A DNA stretch of 64,000 bases from Phytophthora quininea (Eukaryota > Oomycota > Peronosporomycetes > Peronosporales > Peronosporaceae). The stretch is from assembly GCA_011947345.1 (NCBI GenBank), contig JAAVTG010000519.1, forward strand, positions 496,001-560,000, given 5' to 3'. How positions within the stretch are numbered: position 1 is the first letter of the stretch; each line of letters opens with the position of its first letter. Below are positions 41,176-52,986 of this stretch, one piece after another. The position numbers and the translations under genes are program-made. The notes beneath the pieces are model-generated. The model was not told the DNA's origin. It saw only the letters and a list, made by a program, of their open reading frames with translations, and ran no database searches.

Positions 41176-43194
41176 GAGCCTCTCGGCCGCGCCAAAGCAG
41201 GCGCAAGAGCGAAACGAGAAAACCCACAAACACGTCTGCAACGGCGAATATAGAATAGCAAATACGTCGCGGAGGAACGAGCAGCAGTCTCCACCGTGCA
41301 ATACACCATATTTAACCAACACTTCCTCTTGCTTTTGTGTTTTAAGCGCAGGTGTGCGCTGATGCTTTCGTCAACGGCTTTTAGACTACGAAGGGTTTGC
41401 TACAGTTTTGTTAGGAAGCGAGCTTTAACGGCGAAGGTGAAGCCGTGGCACTTAGTCATGGCTCGCGTCCGCTGTCAGAGGTGGCATTTGCACCGGAAGC
41501 GGAGACGCCGCACCGGAAGCCGCGATCAAGTTGGCAAGCTAGATTCCTCTGCATCTCCAAAACGCTTTCACTTACCGTCGTGGACACCCCCACGTGGCAC
41601 GCAATGCCTCGGCGCTCAGAGCTGGCGCAAGCACTGCTAATCGACTTGATGGGATGTCTGCGAACTATCGTCGCCGCCATAATCGGCGAGATTGGATGAG
41701 TTATACTGGGGTCATCCCATCGGGCAGATTGGTTGTCTTCGGCGATGTTGCGCATTCGCGGCTGGGTCTGCCGGCGTCCTAGTTAGCTAGAGGATGCTTC
41801 ACTTCGGGACTTGCCGTGCAGGGCCCATGGAGTCGACCACTCGACCGTTCTTCGTCGACAGCGTCGCCTAGCTGCAACAACTGCTGCAGTCGATGCGCAA
41901 ACGACCGCAAGTCGCGATGCTCGCCGCCACGTGAACGATCCAAGTCCACGAGCCTTTCCACCGCCACAGGCCTCAATTCGCCGAAGACCAGCACTCGTCC
42001 AAGATGGAAGAGACCCTCGCCACGTGAAAGTTCGCCTGGGCTACCAAGCGTACCAACGCCGCAGGTCCAGCAAGCCAGCGCTCCAACCATTTTTGGCCGC
42101 TGGCTTGCCGAGCCTTCGGCGTTGGTGCGCCTGGTATCCCGGGAGCGCTTTCGCTTCAAGCTGTAGGTAGCTTCCTAGACGTAAATCTTGTCTGGATCCG
42201 AATACAGAACGTTGCAGTGGAAAACGTTTTTAGTTTTTGGCGGTCCGCTCGCGCAGGACCTCCACTGGTTCAAGTTTGCGTGACGAGTGCGTCCAAGCCG
42301 CTCGATGGGGTGCGCTGGCTGCGGCGCGTGCCGGTGCGGCGACAGCAGAAGCGGCCTCGGCCGGCCATACAACCGGCGAGTGCATTCGGATGGGGGCATG
42401 CTGCGTTCTGTTGCACTGGCATCTCCCTAGATGCGGGACGAATCTTCAGGAACCTGCGGCTCGGAATCGTCGACAGAGCGCGCTCCAAATCGCCATGAGC
42501 TGCCGCGGCGTCGGCGACGTCGGCGGATGAATTCGGAACCAAGCAGCGCTGCAGGCAGAATCTGCTGACTGGATGGGATGCCTCATGTGACAGTCGAAAG
42601 CCAGCAAAATGAGACGTGTCGAGCGGCGACCGTGGACACAGCGGACGTGCGCCACGCAGCTCCGCTGGGTCGGCTTGCATCGCAGCGGGCTGACAATCCA
42701 CTGACAGCGCAGAGGCTCGCCTTGCAGCAGCACCAGATACATTTGACAGGCCACGGGCAAGCAGCAGAGCGCTGCAAGGCTCGCCGATGCCGCCACCGCA
42801 GCGTAAGGGCGAGATCGGCGTCGTCGGAAACAGCCTGCCGCCGAGACCCGGTCTCTGGGCCGTGGATCACTTGCAGCCTGCCAGCTTCAGAAAGGCAAAG
42901 CCAGGCCGAGCTGCGTCCAATCAAGGCGGGTCGGGGCCACGTCCGAGCAGCGCGTGCCGGTCCAGATTCCCAGCATACTCGGCGCAAGTGAGACCCTGCA
43001 CCGGCACGGTTCCTGCTCGTCGTCTCTGTGCCTGGCGTGGCGGTGTCCGTTTGCTCGGCGCGGGGCGCTGCTGTTGAGTGAAGTGTGTCATCGTGTTGAA
43101 CCAAAAATGACCCGTCACTTTTTCCGGCCTGCCGCGGTTGCCATTCCAAAACTTGCCAACAAGCGTCCAAGCAGAAAAAGCGAGCCCCACCACC
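41176..43194. other. intergenic, duplicated family-upstream DNA and unassigned sequence
   Basis: About 2 kb. A minus-strand frame at 42159-41779 and long antisense frames near 42583-43671 are open but look like shadows of GC-rich sequence. The part from about 42955 resembles 40530-40760, indicating that promoters were duplicated with the genes. Confidence 0.35.
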
Positions 43195-43578
43195 ATGGGA
43201 GTGCAGCCGGAAGCGTTTCCTCTGCGGATCCAGCGGTCGCAGCCCCGCGTCGCCAAGCAGTCCACGCGGGGACTCTCCAAGCGCTCGAGCTTCCGCCGCC
43301 AGGCGCAGCCCGTGCCCGTCGAGCTGCCCGAGGACGTGCTGGCCCTCAAGAGGAAGATCCTCGAGGAGCACCCGGCCAAGCTGACGCGCTTCAGCCTCAG
43401 CCACATGCGCCACGTCGCCATCCCGCCAGTCCTCATCCCGGACACTCTGAGCGACCGACGCGCCATCTGCACCGTCGTGTCCGGCAAGAGCGTGCCGCTC
43501 ACCAGAGCCATGTGGTGCAACTGCAAGCGGAAGGCCAAGCACCTGGACATGATCGACGAGTACGTCACGTACCGGTGA
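43195..43578 (+). CDS. tandem small basic protein family, member B (intact, 127 aa)
   Basis: ATG at 43195 in context accaccATGg. MGVQPEAFPLRIQRSQPRVA is followed by a basic Ser/Arg segment (GLSKRSSFRRQAQPV), VELPEDVLALKRKILEEHPA, KLTRFSLSHMRHVAIPPVLI, VVSGKSVPLTRAMWCNCKRK and a stop after EYVTYR. It is the only member whose frame is unbroken, so it defines the family: about 125 residues, no signal peptide, no cysteine pairs, strongly basic. It lies 2.0 kb from member A and 0.75 kb from member C, all on the same strand. Confidence 0.7.
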   Translation: MGVQPEAFPLRIQRSQPRVAKQSTRGLSKRSSFRRQAQPVPVELPEDVLALKRKILEEHPAKLTRFSLSHMRHVAIPPVLIPDTLSDRRAICTVVSGKSVPLTRAMWCNCKRKAKHLDMIDEYVTYR

Positions 43579-44323
43579 AAGCAGTCGCGGGTCCAATCGC
43601 CCGCACCCCTCGCCGTAGTCATTCCCAAAGCAAAACGCCGAGGGCTTCCACAAGCCCCGGTCCAAACACACAGTCCACTAGTGTGCACACGTAGCCTAAG
43701 CTTCCAACGCGATGCAACCCGCCCGTGCAGTATTTATTATCGTACATACCCCAATAGCCAAACACCATTTTGCTGCAAAGCATTTCACCAGGATACATCA
43801 GAATCTTCATGCCGATACAGCAAAACTGTAGACGAACGACCGACATGTTCACCATCCACGCATAGCCACCTCCGCCGCCAACAACTGCGAACGCCAGGGC
43901 CGGTAAGGGGTCACAATGTACGCCATCTTCCCTATTTCACACCGAGTTCACTGTGCTGAGACCAAATCTACCGCATGTCTCGAGGTCCCCGAAAGCTACA
44001 GCAGTCGCCATGGCACCGGCATGCGCTTTTAACGGCGCTCATCTTCGCCATGCGGTCGTTGGCGCTCATCAATCTCCAAGTTTGGACGACCGGCGCTAAA
44101 TCCCACGATGCAACTCATCAAGCCGATAGGAAGACCGACCTATAGACGGTGCACGTTGTTGTGCTAGGGAGCAACGCAATGCACGCGTCCTCCGTATGTC
44201 CATCCCCGCGTTGCCTCGAGCGTTCGTTTGGCTGGCGTTGAACCAGGTGACAGCGACGTCGCTCGAGCTTCATTTTCACATTGGCCACCAAGTCCAACAG
44301 CCCACCAAAACTCCAAGTCCGAG
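43579..44323. other. intergenic between family members B and C
   Basis: No gene, RNA or repeat recognised. It presumably carries the promoter of member C. Confidence 0.4.
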
Positions 44324-44679
44324 ATGGGTCTGCTGCCTCCGCTCAAGAAGTCCGGCCTGCGCTTCAAGCGTTCCGGTGCACAGAAGCGTCCTCAGGAGGA
44401 CCCGCTGGCCACGCCGCTCCGCAGGAGGCCCAGCAGCTCAAGATGCAGATCCTGCAGACTCACCCGGAGCCGCTCATGCGCTTCAGTATGAGCCGCATGC
44501 GCCACGTCGTGGCCCAACCGCCCGTGGAGATCCCTTCCGAGCTCCGCAAGAAGAACGCCGTCTCCAGCAAAGTCTCCGGCCACAACGTGCCGCTCACCCG
44601 CACCATGTGGGACAACATGAAGAAGAAGCACAAGAAGCGCCAACTCGACATCATCGGTGAAGGCATCCACTACCAGTGA
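44324..44679 (+). CDS. tandem small basic protein family, member C (frameshifted)
   Basis: ATG at 44324, MGLLPPLKKSGLRFKRSGAQ. The frame shifts near 44415 by one missing base. The next frame reads EAQQLKMQILQTHPEPLMRF, SMSRMRHVVAQPPVEIPSEL, SGHNVPLTRTMWDNMKKKHK and ends HYQ at 44679. All three family blocks are present at normal spacing. About 118 residues when read through. Confidence 0.6.
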
Positions 44680-44832
44680 CAGCAGAAACACACCAACGAT
44701 GCTCCAAACAACTGTAGAATATGCTTAGCAACGCCAAACACTATGAAACGAATGAAGTTATTATCCAAAACCATGATCTCAAGTTCTGTAGTAGCTGGCC
44801 CTCCACCCCGACAGGATAAATACACGCAAGGC

Positions 44833-45903
44833 TTACACTTCGAGCGGCTTCTTCCGCCCCGCAATCGTGTCCTCGTCGACCGCGAGCATGTCCTGTACGC
44901 GGGGCGGGATTTCGCCTCCAAAGAGCCGCTTGAACACTCCGACCTGGTCCCAGCAATGGTGCTGCTCGGCGATACGTAGCTCCTGGAACACGATGTACGT
45001 GGTGACTGTAAACGTCAAGTCTGAGGACTTGATGGCCATGAGGGCCACCCGCATCGTGGGCGGACAGTCCTCGGACGAGCAGACGCGCTCCAAGTGCTGG
45101 GCCGAGGCAATCTCGCCTTGAATCCGCCACTTGGTCAAGATCATCTCTCCGTCGGGAAGATGCGGCCGTAGCTCGACAATGTCCACCACGATACTCGTAA
45201 ACACAGAGCGGATCATGTTCCAGAGACTGATGGTCTCGAGCCGCCCGAAGGCGTCCCACTCGCGCACCCCCACTCCGATGCGGCAGTTCTCGTGCCACAC
45301 TCTGGTGGCATCTCCCAGACTCAAATAGGAGGCATTGAGCTGCTCCACCATCTCCGTCACCACTTTGGTCCGTTCTGCTAGCATCCTTTGCACTTCTTCT
45401 CTACTCTCACTGGTGGGGCCAGAGCCCCTGAGTCCTGCCAGACTGCTCAACGTCTCTAGACTGTCCAGATTGCTCAGTGCAGCGGCCGTCGCGGCGTTCC
45501 TGGCGCCTGCATTTTTGCCTAGCAGCAGCGCTTGTTTCAGATGTAGATTGTCTCGCTCGAGATTGCGAACGTGGGTTTCAAGATCTGTGAGCTTTGTGTG
45601 GCGGCCGTTCTTGGCCGGTTTGTCCTTCTCCGCGGCGGTGATGCGCTCCGTGTCCTCGTGGTCGTCCTCCGTGTCGCTGTCGTTGTCCTTCTGGCGCTTG
45701 GTCGCTTTGGGGCTGCGTTCTTCGGCGTCTTCCCCGCGACGCTTGTAGCTGCGCATGATCGTCCCGCGACGCCGCGACGCTTCCCCACCCTCGTTCATCT
45801 CGTCCAGCAGCGCGTTCAGTGCCACGTACTCTGGCTCCAATCGCTTCTTGCCCCCGCTGCGGGCCTTCTCCGGTCGAGACTTGGTGTCACCAGCAGCAAC
45901 CAT
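44833..45903 (-). CDS. bZIP-like nuclear protein (356 aa)
   Basis: ATG at 45903. The N-terminal 120 residues are strongly charged, with basic clusters (RRRGTIMRSYKRR, KATKRQK) and acidic runs (DSDTEDDHEDTE). Then LTDLETHVRNLERDNLHLKQ followed by ALLLG gives leucines at heptad spacing, a zipper-like coiled coil. The C-terminal 200 residues (SLGDATRVWHENCRIGVGVR, RSVFTSIVVDIVELRPHLPD, FTVTTYIVFQELRIAEQHHC) resemble the conserved C-terminal part of oomycete bZIP-like proteins. The classical NxxxxxxxR/C basic signature is not evident, so DNA binding is only inferred. The 5' extension to 46005 would start with GTG and adds an implausible membrane segment. Confidence 0.55.
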   Translation of the reverse strand: MVAAGDTKSRPEKARSGGKKRLEPEYVALNALLDEMNEGGEASRRRGTIMRSYKRRGEDAEERSPKATKRQKDNDSDTEDDHEDTERITAAEKDKPAKNGRHTKLTDLETHVRNLERDNLHLKQALLLGKNAGARNAATAAALSNLDSLETLSSLAGLRGSGPTSESREEVQRMLAERTKVVTEMVEQLNASYLSLGDATRVWHENCRIGVGVREWDAFGRLETISLWNMIRSVFTSIVVDIVELRPHLPDGEMILTKWRIQGEIASAQHLERVCSSEDCPPTMRVALMAIKSSDLTFTVTTYIVFQELRIAEQHHCWDQVGVFKRLFGGEIPPRVQDMLAVDEDTIAGRKKPLEV

Positions 45904-46268
45904 GGAATAAACGGACAAAAGCCCAAATGGTATACAAACCGCAAGTAAAAAGCCAAACTTCCTATATAAGGACAGTTGCCTTCCTCTATAAGAATTTACA
46001 TACACACTTTTTCTTTGCTTCTCATCAAGATCTGCTAGTCAAGACGCCGCTGTGCTTGGCGCGAGGCCGCACAACGCGCAGGTAGAACAGATAGACATTG
46101 AGCGCTGCAATAAATGTAGCTAACCCTGTTGTTGTCACTATAGAAGTCGACGTTTCGAGTGCTGGGGCTGCAGCAGATCGCAGTGGGCGGAAGCAGGTAC
46201 TAAGTGCCTTGTAGGTGGACACTTTTGGGGCGTAAAAGATAGGGACGTTCCGTAGCGAGAAGGAGAAT

Positions 46269-46533
46269 GTGGATGACGATGGCAAAGGACCATTCTCTGT
46301 AGAGGTGGGCATTATGCAGCCCATCGACCCCAACAAGGCGCCGAAGGTGCACGTGCCGCCTCGGAACCACATCGGACTCTGGATCGACGACCTGCCCAAA
46401 TGTGTGGAGGAACTCACGGGAAAAGGAGTGCAATTCACGCCTGGAGGTATCAGGAAAGGGTTTCGATGTGGCCTTCATTCACTCAAAGGGAAACAAGGCT
46501 GCTCCCATGTCTGGAGAAGGAGTGCTCATTGAG
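46269..46533 (+). pseudogene. fragment of a VOC/glyoxalase-family protein
   Basis: Reads [35 protein letters not shown] and, after a one-base insertion near 46455, [20 protein letters not shown] and GVLIELVQ. This is the second half of a vicinal-oxygen-chelate domain of the methylmalonyl-CoA epimerase/glyoxalase type, including the metal-binding H of NHIG and E of LIELVQ. No first half or start codon is visible, so it is a truncated gene. Confidence 0.6.
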
Positions 46534-46610
46534 TTGGTGCAGTCGTGGACTGAGCTGTTGGTCGAGATTTTACGTTCAATGTCCTTCTGGGTATTTAGTC
46601 CCGGTCGAGG

Positions 46611-49600
46611 CTACTGCTCGTTGGCGGACTCTTTTTCTATTGTCGGCTCTGCGTCGTCCTGCTTTTCGCTGGAAGCATCCAACGCCACTGGAGTCTCAAT
46701 ATCCCTCTGGCCAGCATCCTCAGATGGATCTGAGCTGATGTCGTTGCCAGTGTTGCTGGTACCCTCAGTCTCGACTGCAGGACGTTCCAGCTCATCAGCT
46801 ACAGCTTTCGCCCGCTCCTCCATCTCCAGTCGGAGAGTCTCTAGCTGTGCGCCATTGCCTGCCAGCTGCAACGTCATCTCTACATCTTCACGCTCGGCCT
46901 CTGCATTTTCCCAAACGCGAGCGATTCCTCGCTCGCTATCCTCAATCTCGTCCTGCTCCTGCAGCATCGCTGAAAACGCCGCCTTCTGCTCGTCCATCTC
47001 TTCCTGGAAGCGTGTCTTCTGTGACAAAACTTCACTCTTACGGGCCTCAAACCCTGCCAGATGCTTCGCCTTCAGCGACTCACATTCCCGTAGTCGCTCG
47101 AGAGTCGCTGACAGTTCTGAGCGTCTTTGGGATTCGTTCTGAAGGAGCTCCAGCCCTTCCTCCAGAAGCTTTGCAGTGGCTTGCAGTTCGAGTTGACTAT
47201 GCAGCACCTTTTGAGCTTGCGGGGTGAGCGGCTCCTGGATCGATACATGGTAGTCTAGAGTCTTTTCGTTGAGCCAGGAGAAGGAGTTGTCCCACTCAAA
47301 CAGCAGCATCGTGTTGTCTTGCTGCACCTGGAAGACACCCGACATTTCGTTCATTCGTTCAGAAGCCACTATTTCTACTAAATCAGTAGAGCTGGCCAGA
47401 GTGGCGCCCAATTTGAAAGCAACATCGGCGCCCTCTTCCTTCACTGAGAAGTTCCACACCACACGCCAACCGCGTTTCTCGCAGATGACTGGGAGCTGGA
47501 AGCTCGCCCCAGCCTTAATCACCACTCCACTCCGCATCACCAGACACTCCTCGTACATCGTTTTGTTTGTCTTAGCAGTGGCATTTGTGGTAGTGTTGGT
47601 GCTGTCCTTTTCAAAGAGAGAGGCGCGATGTTCGTCTCGGAACTCGCAGACCTCACGGAAGGCAGTGGAGTGGTCCTCTAACCGTTGTTGCAGTTCCTTC
47701 ACAATGGAAGACACTTGCCTGTCGAACCCCGCCACCAACGCTTCACGTTTCTGTAGTTGCATCGCTCGCTCCTTTTCCAATTGCAGCTTCTGTCTAGTGG
47801 ATTGCAGTTCCGTCAGCTCTTCTTGCTCAAGTTCAAGCTCTAGTGCTTTCTTGTCATCGCGTAGTGTCTGCACTTCCTCTTGCAGCTCTAAAACTTGCAC
47901 ACGCAGCTTCTTCAAAGCTTCTTCCTTGGCAGCAAGTAGTTTCACATTCTTAGCAAGTGCAGTGGAGTCCTCGCCGCCTCTGGCTCAGAAGAAGAGGGCG
48001 CAAAAAGGTCGAGTTGATCTCGTGCCTCTTGTAATTCTTGTCGACAAGAATCTAGGGATCTTGTCAACAGAGTAATCTCGGTGTTCGAGTCTGCTTGCTC
48101 CGTCTTGAGCGCGCTTACTTCTTTTGACAAGCGTTGGATTTGAGCAGAACTTGCCTCAAGTTCCTCCCGTAATTTGCTCTCAACTGAAGCTGCTACACCA
48201 TTTAACTGCTGCGAATTAGAAGATCCTTGTGGTGGTTCGGTCGACAAGCTGCCCTTGTCCTCGCCAATAGCACTCAGTCGGCGCACTTCCTCCATGGCAG
48301 CAGCAAGTTGACTTTTCCAGTGATTACTTTGCTGCTCCAGAGCAAACACTTTCTCAGCATTAGCGGCCTTGGTCGTAGCAAAACGTTCCTGCAAAGCGAT
48401 CAGCTCGGCGCGAGCGTCGTCCAGTTGCTTCCGTAGCGAGCCTTCAGAAGCTCTCAGAGCGGCCAGCTCCTTTTGTAGTATAGTTAGATCTCTCTTCAAG
48501 TGTGCCGAGGGTTCAATGGGACCTGACATCGGAGCAGCTACAGAAGTAGCGCGACTAAAGTGCCCGTTCGTCTCGCTAGTCACTACTTTGTCAGCTTCCT
48601 GCTGCACAAGTTTTTCTTCCAGCGACTCGATCAGCTGCTGTCGCTTGTCGTTCCCTGCTTTACTAGCAGCAAGTGCATCTTGCGCCTTTAACAGATCCTG
48701 TTTTGCAGTCTCTACGGCACTGGTAGCGGTGCGGAGACGTGCCTGAAAGGCAGCCTCCTCTGCCTCCTTGGCCCGCTGAGCCTCTTTTTCCGACTGTGTC
48801 TTCTCAATTTCTAACTCCTGAATTTTCAATGTCAGCGCTTGCACTTGTTGGCTTACCTGCGCTTGTCCTAACGTCAATTGCTGCTTCTCCTCCTCCAGCT
48901 CAGCAATAAGACGAGCTTTTTCTGCTGCGAACTGGTCGAAATCCGCTTGCATCATTTCTTGCGTTCGCTGCACCTCCTGCAGACGGTCTTGACTGGTTTG
49001 ACGCGCGGCTTCGGCCTGCTCTCGCTGCTCGTTACTCGCCGCTATTTGCTTTAGTAATTCTTCGTTCTCCTTTCGCATACCGTTGAGTAACTCTGCACGC
49101 TTCTCCATCTTCTTCAGCGCGGTATGTGATCTGACACGATATCGCTCGAACTCAGCACGAACTGCAGCAAGTTGCTGCTGCAAGTCGGCAACTTCTTCTT
49201 GCTGGGCAGCCTGTTGCTGCTGCTCCTGAATGCTAGCAGATTGATGTCGCGCTTGCAACGTTTCGGTAGCTTTACTGAGTCTGTCCTTTTCGCTTTGGAC
49301 AACAGCTAATTGATCAAGCAACGACTCGATACGCTCCTGGAGATCGCGTGCAGAAGCCTCGACCGTTACCACACGCTGCTTTTCATGAGCAATCTCTTGT
49401 TCCAGCGCCTGGATCTTTGATGAGTCCTCCTCTCGGAGAGCTCTTAGCGCATCAAGTTCCTGAAGCCATTGCAATACGTTGGTTTTTGCGAGAGCTAGAC
49501 GTTCATCTAAATCCTGATCTAATACCATGTCTTCATCCTCTGCATCCTTCGCAAACAATCGTCGATCAGTCGAGCCTAAGAACTGCTCAAACACACCATT

Positions 49601-52185
49601 TTTGTTGCTGCTTTCGTCCAGTTGCAGCTGAGCAGTCCGAAGCTGCTCATGCACCGAGTTGAGGCGGACCAGCAATTGAGAGATCCCGTTGCATAGTCTC
49701 GTGATTTCGGGAGACTGCCATTCTTTCTCTTCGAAAGCACGAATCGCATCGCCATCCACCTGATCTTGTAGGACAATGGCGATCTCATCCATCTCCGCGA
49801 GGAGAAGAGACAATCGGCGGTCTATCTCACCACGTTCAGTATCTTTGCCGTCTTGGACAGCATGAAGATCATTCTGAAGCTGCGAATGTTCACTAGTCAG
49901 AGTCTCTAGTTCGGTTCGGCAAGCGCTGAGCTCAGCCTGCCAACGTGCCAACTCATTTTCAACCTCACTCTTGTCGGCAGATATCTGTGCGCTCGTCTCC
50001 TTCAGTTGGCTAATCTGAGTAGATAATTCTTCGATTGTGTGTTCATTCGCAGCAATGTTTTCCAGCAATCGCTCCGTTTCTTCTGCATGCTCAGCAGTAA
50101 GGTTGTCAACCGTTCGTGTCGCAGCCTCCGTGAGCAGTTCGATATGCTCCTGAAGCTCGCCTTCCTTTTGTTCTAACGTAGAAATCAACTGCTGTTGTAC
50201 CTGAGAACGTTCCTCAAAATCACTCAATTTTACCTGCAGGTTAGCAATAGTAGCCTCCAATTCCGCTGGGTCCTTGAGGGAGGCAATTGTTTCGGCGGGA
50301 TTTATGTTAGCTCCGTCCTCGTCAGCCACATCGGTTGCCTGCAGCATTTCCTCTTCATCCTCAAGCTCCAAAACTGGCACGTCACCCACCTCACGGCTAT
50401 TTCTTGTATCGGAATGTACGTCATCCTCTTTATGCTCCTGTTCAGAGGATGCTTCCCAGACGCTGTCGCTCCTGTATTTACAAGCTGAACACGAAGCTTC
50501 TCGATCTCGTCCGCGTAGTCGTTGACGAGGCGACTCTTTTCCGCCACCAAGGCATCCACCTCCTCCTTTAGTTGCTGCAGCTCTGTAGTCTCCTCCATCT
50601 TTGCCGATATAGCAGCCGTGGCACTTTCCAATTGGTTTTGCAGCTTTTCGATCTTGTCTTCATGATTCACTCGTTCATTTTCGATCTCCGCACAGTGTGA
50701 CTCTAAGATCTGCAGTTTCTCCTTTGCCAGTTTTTCGAGCTCAGCCCGCAACGATTGCATCTCTTCAACGTCAACTGCTGCGTTATCTTCGGCAGAAGCA
50801 AGCTGGGAGGAAGATTCTAACACGCTGTGCAGTTTTTCGATCTCTTCAGCGTGGGTCTGTCGAAGCTCCTCCACTTCGTTGTCGTGCTTTTGTTTCAACC
50901 GCTCGTTCTTCGAAACCAAGCTCTCGATCTCAGTTTTCAGCGACTGCAATTCCTCCGAATCCGGAGCTTCGCTTTGCTCCACAACTGGTGTGGTTTCTTC
51001 CACTTGTTTACGAATGTGGTCGAGCTCGTCTTCGTGTGTTTTCTTCAGCATTTCAATTTCCATTCTGTGAGCTTCTTCGAGTTCCTCCTTCTCTGATATT
51101 ATCGCATCAATCTTTTCCTGCAACGATTTCAGTTCTTCACTGTTCGTTTCCACAGCCTCTCCAGTCTTTGCCGACATGGCATCCGTTGCCGTCTCCAACT
51201 GACAGTGGAGCTCTTCAATCTCCTCTGCGTGGGTTCTCACAAGTCGTTCCTTCTCAGTAGCTAAACTATCCACTTCAACTCGAACGGACTGCAATTCCTC
51301 AGCACGCGCAGCCGCCTCATTTGTCATTCGTTGGATCTCTTGGTCGCTTTCCCGCACCAGCTCCTCCATGGCCTGACAGGCTTCTCGTTGCTGCTCCAGC
51401 AGTGCCGCGTCCTCTTCTTGGCGTTGAAGTTCACGTTCCTGTCTCCTTTCCATCTCCTGTCTCGCCTCCTCAAGCGCCAAGCTCTCCTGCTTGAGCAATT
51501 CCCCACTTGCTGCGTCTCCGCCTGACTCTCTTCCAACTTCTTCTGCAATTGCTCACAGTTTTGCTCTATCTCCAGCAACTTCTCTATCTCCTCTCTGACT
51601 TGCTCAACATCTCTACACTCTGGAAAAACTCCCTCAACAGCACTCTGAACTGCATCAGTTCCTTCACCTTTGCAATCACTTGTCCTTGTGGGGTCTCCAG
51701 ATCCTCTTCTACTTCTCCATCACTAGTAGCCACACTGCTTCTGCGTCGCCTTCTCTCCTCCACCACGTCCTGGAGCTTCTCCCACCTGCCCAACAGCCCA
51801 AAGATGCTCTGCTGCTGCTCCATCAGCAGCCCCGGCCCTTCTCCACCGCCGCCGCAGAGTTCTGCAGCGCCACCGCCGCGTTCTCGTTGCCCTTGGCCTT
51901 CATGTCCTCCGACTTCTTGTGTAGCATCGTCTCCACCCGCTCCAGACGCGCAGCCAGCTGCTGCACGTGCGCGTCGGCGTCGTCCTCCTCGTCGTCTCCC
52001 TCGCCTCGACGTCTAGCTAGTAAATGCCGCTGCTCGGCCAGTAGGGCCATGGCCTGACGGAGATCAGCTACAGAGGCGGACAGGGCCTTGGCCGCATTCT
52101 CGTTGCCCTTGCGCTGTGCGTCCTGCGCCTTCTGCTGCAGCTTCTCGGCCACGAGATGCACTCGAGCGCTGACGTCGGCCGCCAT
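46611..52185 (-). CDS. giant coiled-coil (golgin-like) protein with C-terminal GOLD domain (~1,850 aa), frame broken several times
   Basis: ATG at 52185 (MAADVSARVHLVAEKLQQKA). From there, minus-strand frames follow one another without gaps to the stop at 46611, and all are heptad-rich Glu/Lys/Gln/Leu sequence. Frame changes lie near 51828, 51622, 51508, 50485 and 47978. Each equals one missing base, except that at 50485 a 45-nt intron (gtaaat...gaacag) is an alternative. Near the C-terminus, at 47534-47232, the coiled coil is interrupted by a beta-rich domain: VVIKAGASFQLPVICEKRGW, WNFSVKEEGADVAFKLGA, MSGVFQVQQDNTMLLFEWDN, SFSWLNEKTLDYHVSI. This fits the GOLD domain (Golgi dynamics), whose end reads 'FDNsyS..~KtvxY.v'. 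GOLD-containing coiled-coil proteins act in Golgi and vesicle traffic. It shares a 97-bp divergent promoter with the gene at 52283. Confidence 0.75.
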
Positions 52186-52282
52186 GATGAGAATGATGGA
52201 AGATCTACTAAGTCAACATTTCGGTTCGGAAAATTCACGACCCATAACGTGAAATTTTGAGCAAAACGACATTGAAGCGAAG

Positions 52283-52986
52283 ATGGAGTTGGAGGACGGC
52301 TCTACTCCGCAGCCCCACCGACGGGAGCGTTGGAACAAGCTCAACAATATTCTTACAAGTAATAACAAGTCACGGACGGATGATGAAGGTTCTACCGCTT
52401 CCTACCGGTGGACGTGTTCAACGCTGATCTTGTGGCTTGCACTGAAGCTGTCCGTCCCATTCCAGCAAGCGATTTTGAGGTGCTGTCGAAAGCCTTGCAG
52501 TGGGTCATCAAGTGCTACCACCACACGTTGCTCTGGGACTCGGAAAATCAGCCGATGCACCTCCATCTCGTTGCTCCGATTGTGTGGGCAGTGGTTCAGC
52601 TTGTGCCTGATGCTACAGTTCTTGTTGACGAGGAGTTGGAAGGGAAGCGTGTAGATGCTCGTGGAGTTTTCGCGTTTGTCATCGAGGGAGGTGGCAAGCA
52701 TGTATGCATCGTGCAAGCGAAGAAGGACGACTTCAGCCAAGGACTGGCGCAAGGTCTGCTCGGCTGTGAAGTTGTTGCAGACTTGGAAAAGAGTCACGAG
52801 GTGTGTGCTGCGGTGACGAATGGAGTGGCATCGATGTTTCTGAGGAGCTTGGACGAGCAGATTCTGTGCGACGAGTACAATGCGCTGGAGTTCGACGGGG
52901 ACGGTTCACCGGATGCAGCACAGTGGAATAAGTTGAGTGGGAAACTCTACTCCATGCTAACATCCGACCAGCAACCTCCGCAGTGA
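52283..52986 (+). CDS. PD-(D/E)XK nuclease-like protein, frameshifted (~234 aa)
   Basis: ATG at 52283 (MELEDGSTPQPHRRERWNKL). The frame shifts near 52388 by one missing base and continues RFYRFLPVDVFNADLVACTE to the stop at 52984-52986. The core VFAFVIEGGGKHVCIVQAKK, DDFSQGLAQGLLGCEVVADL and VCAAVTNGVASMFLRSLDE has the layout of restriction-endonuclease-like domains seen in fungal and oomycete orphan proteins: a strand with a (D/E)xK-type motif followed by a 'GxAQ' helix and an 'xVTNG..W.F' strand. Here the motif reads QAK, so catalytic activity is doubtful. Substrate and role unknown. Confidence 0.5.

Noticed and set aside
42583..43671. 362-codon minus-strand frame antisense to small family member B
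   Set aside because: It overlaps a sense frame with conserved family blocks. Its own sequence shows no motif and it spans the duplicated upstream region.
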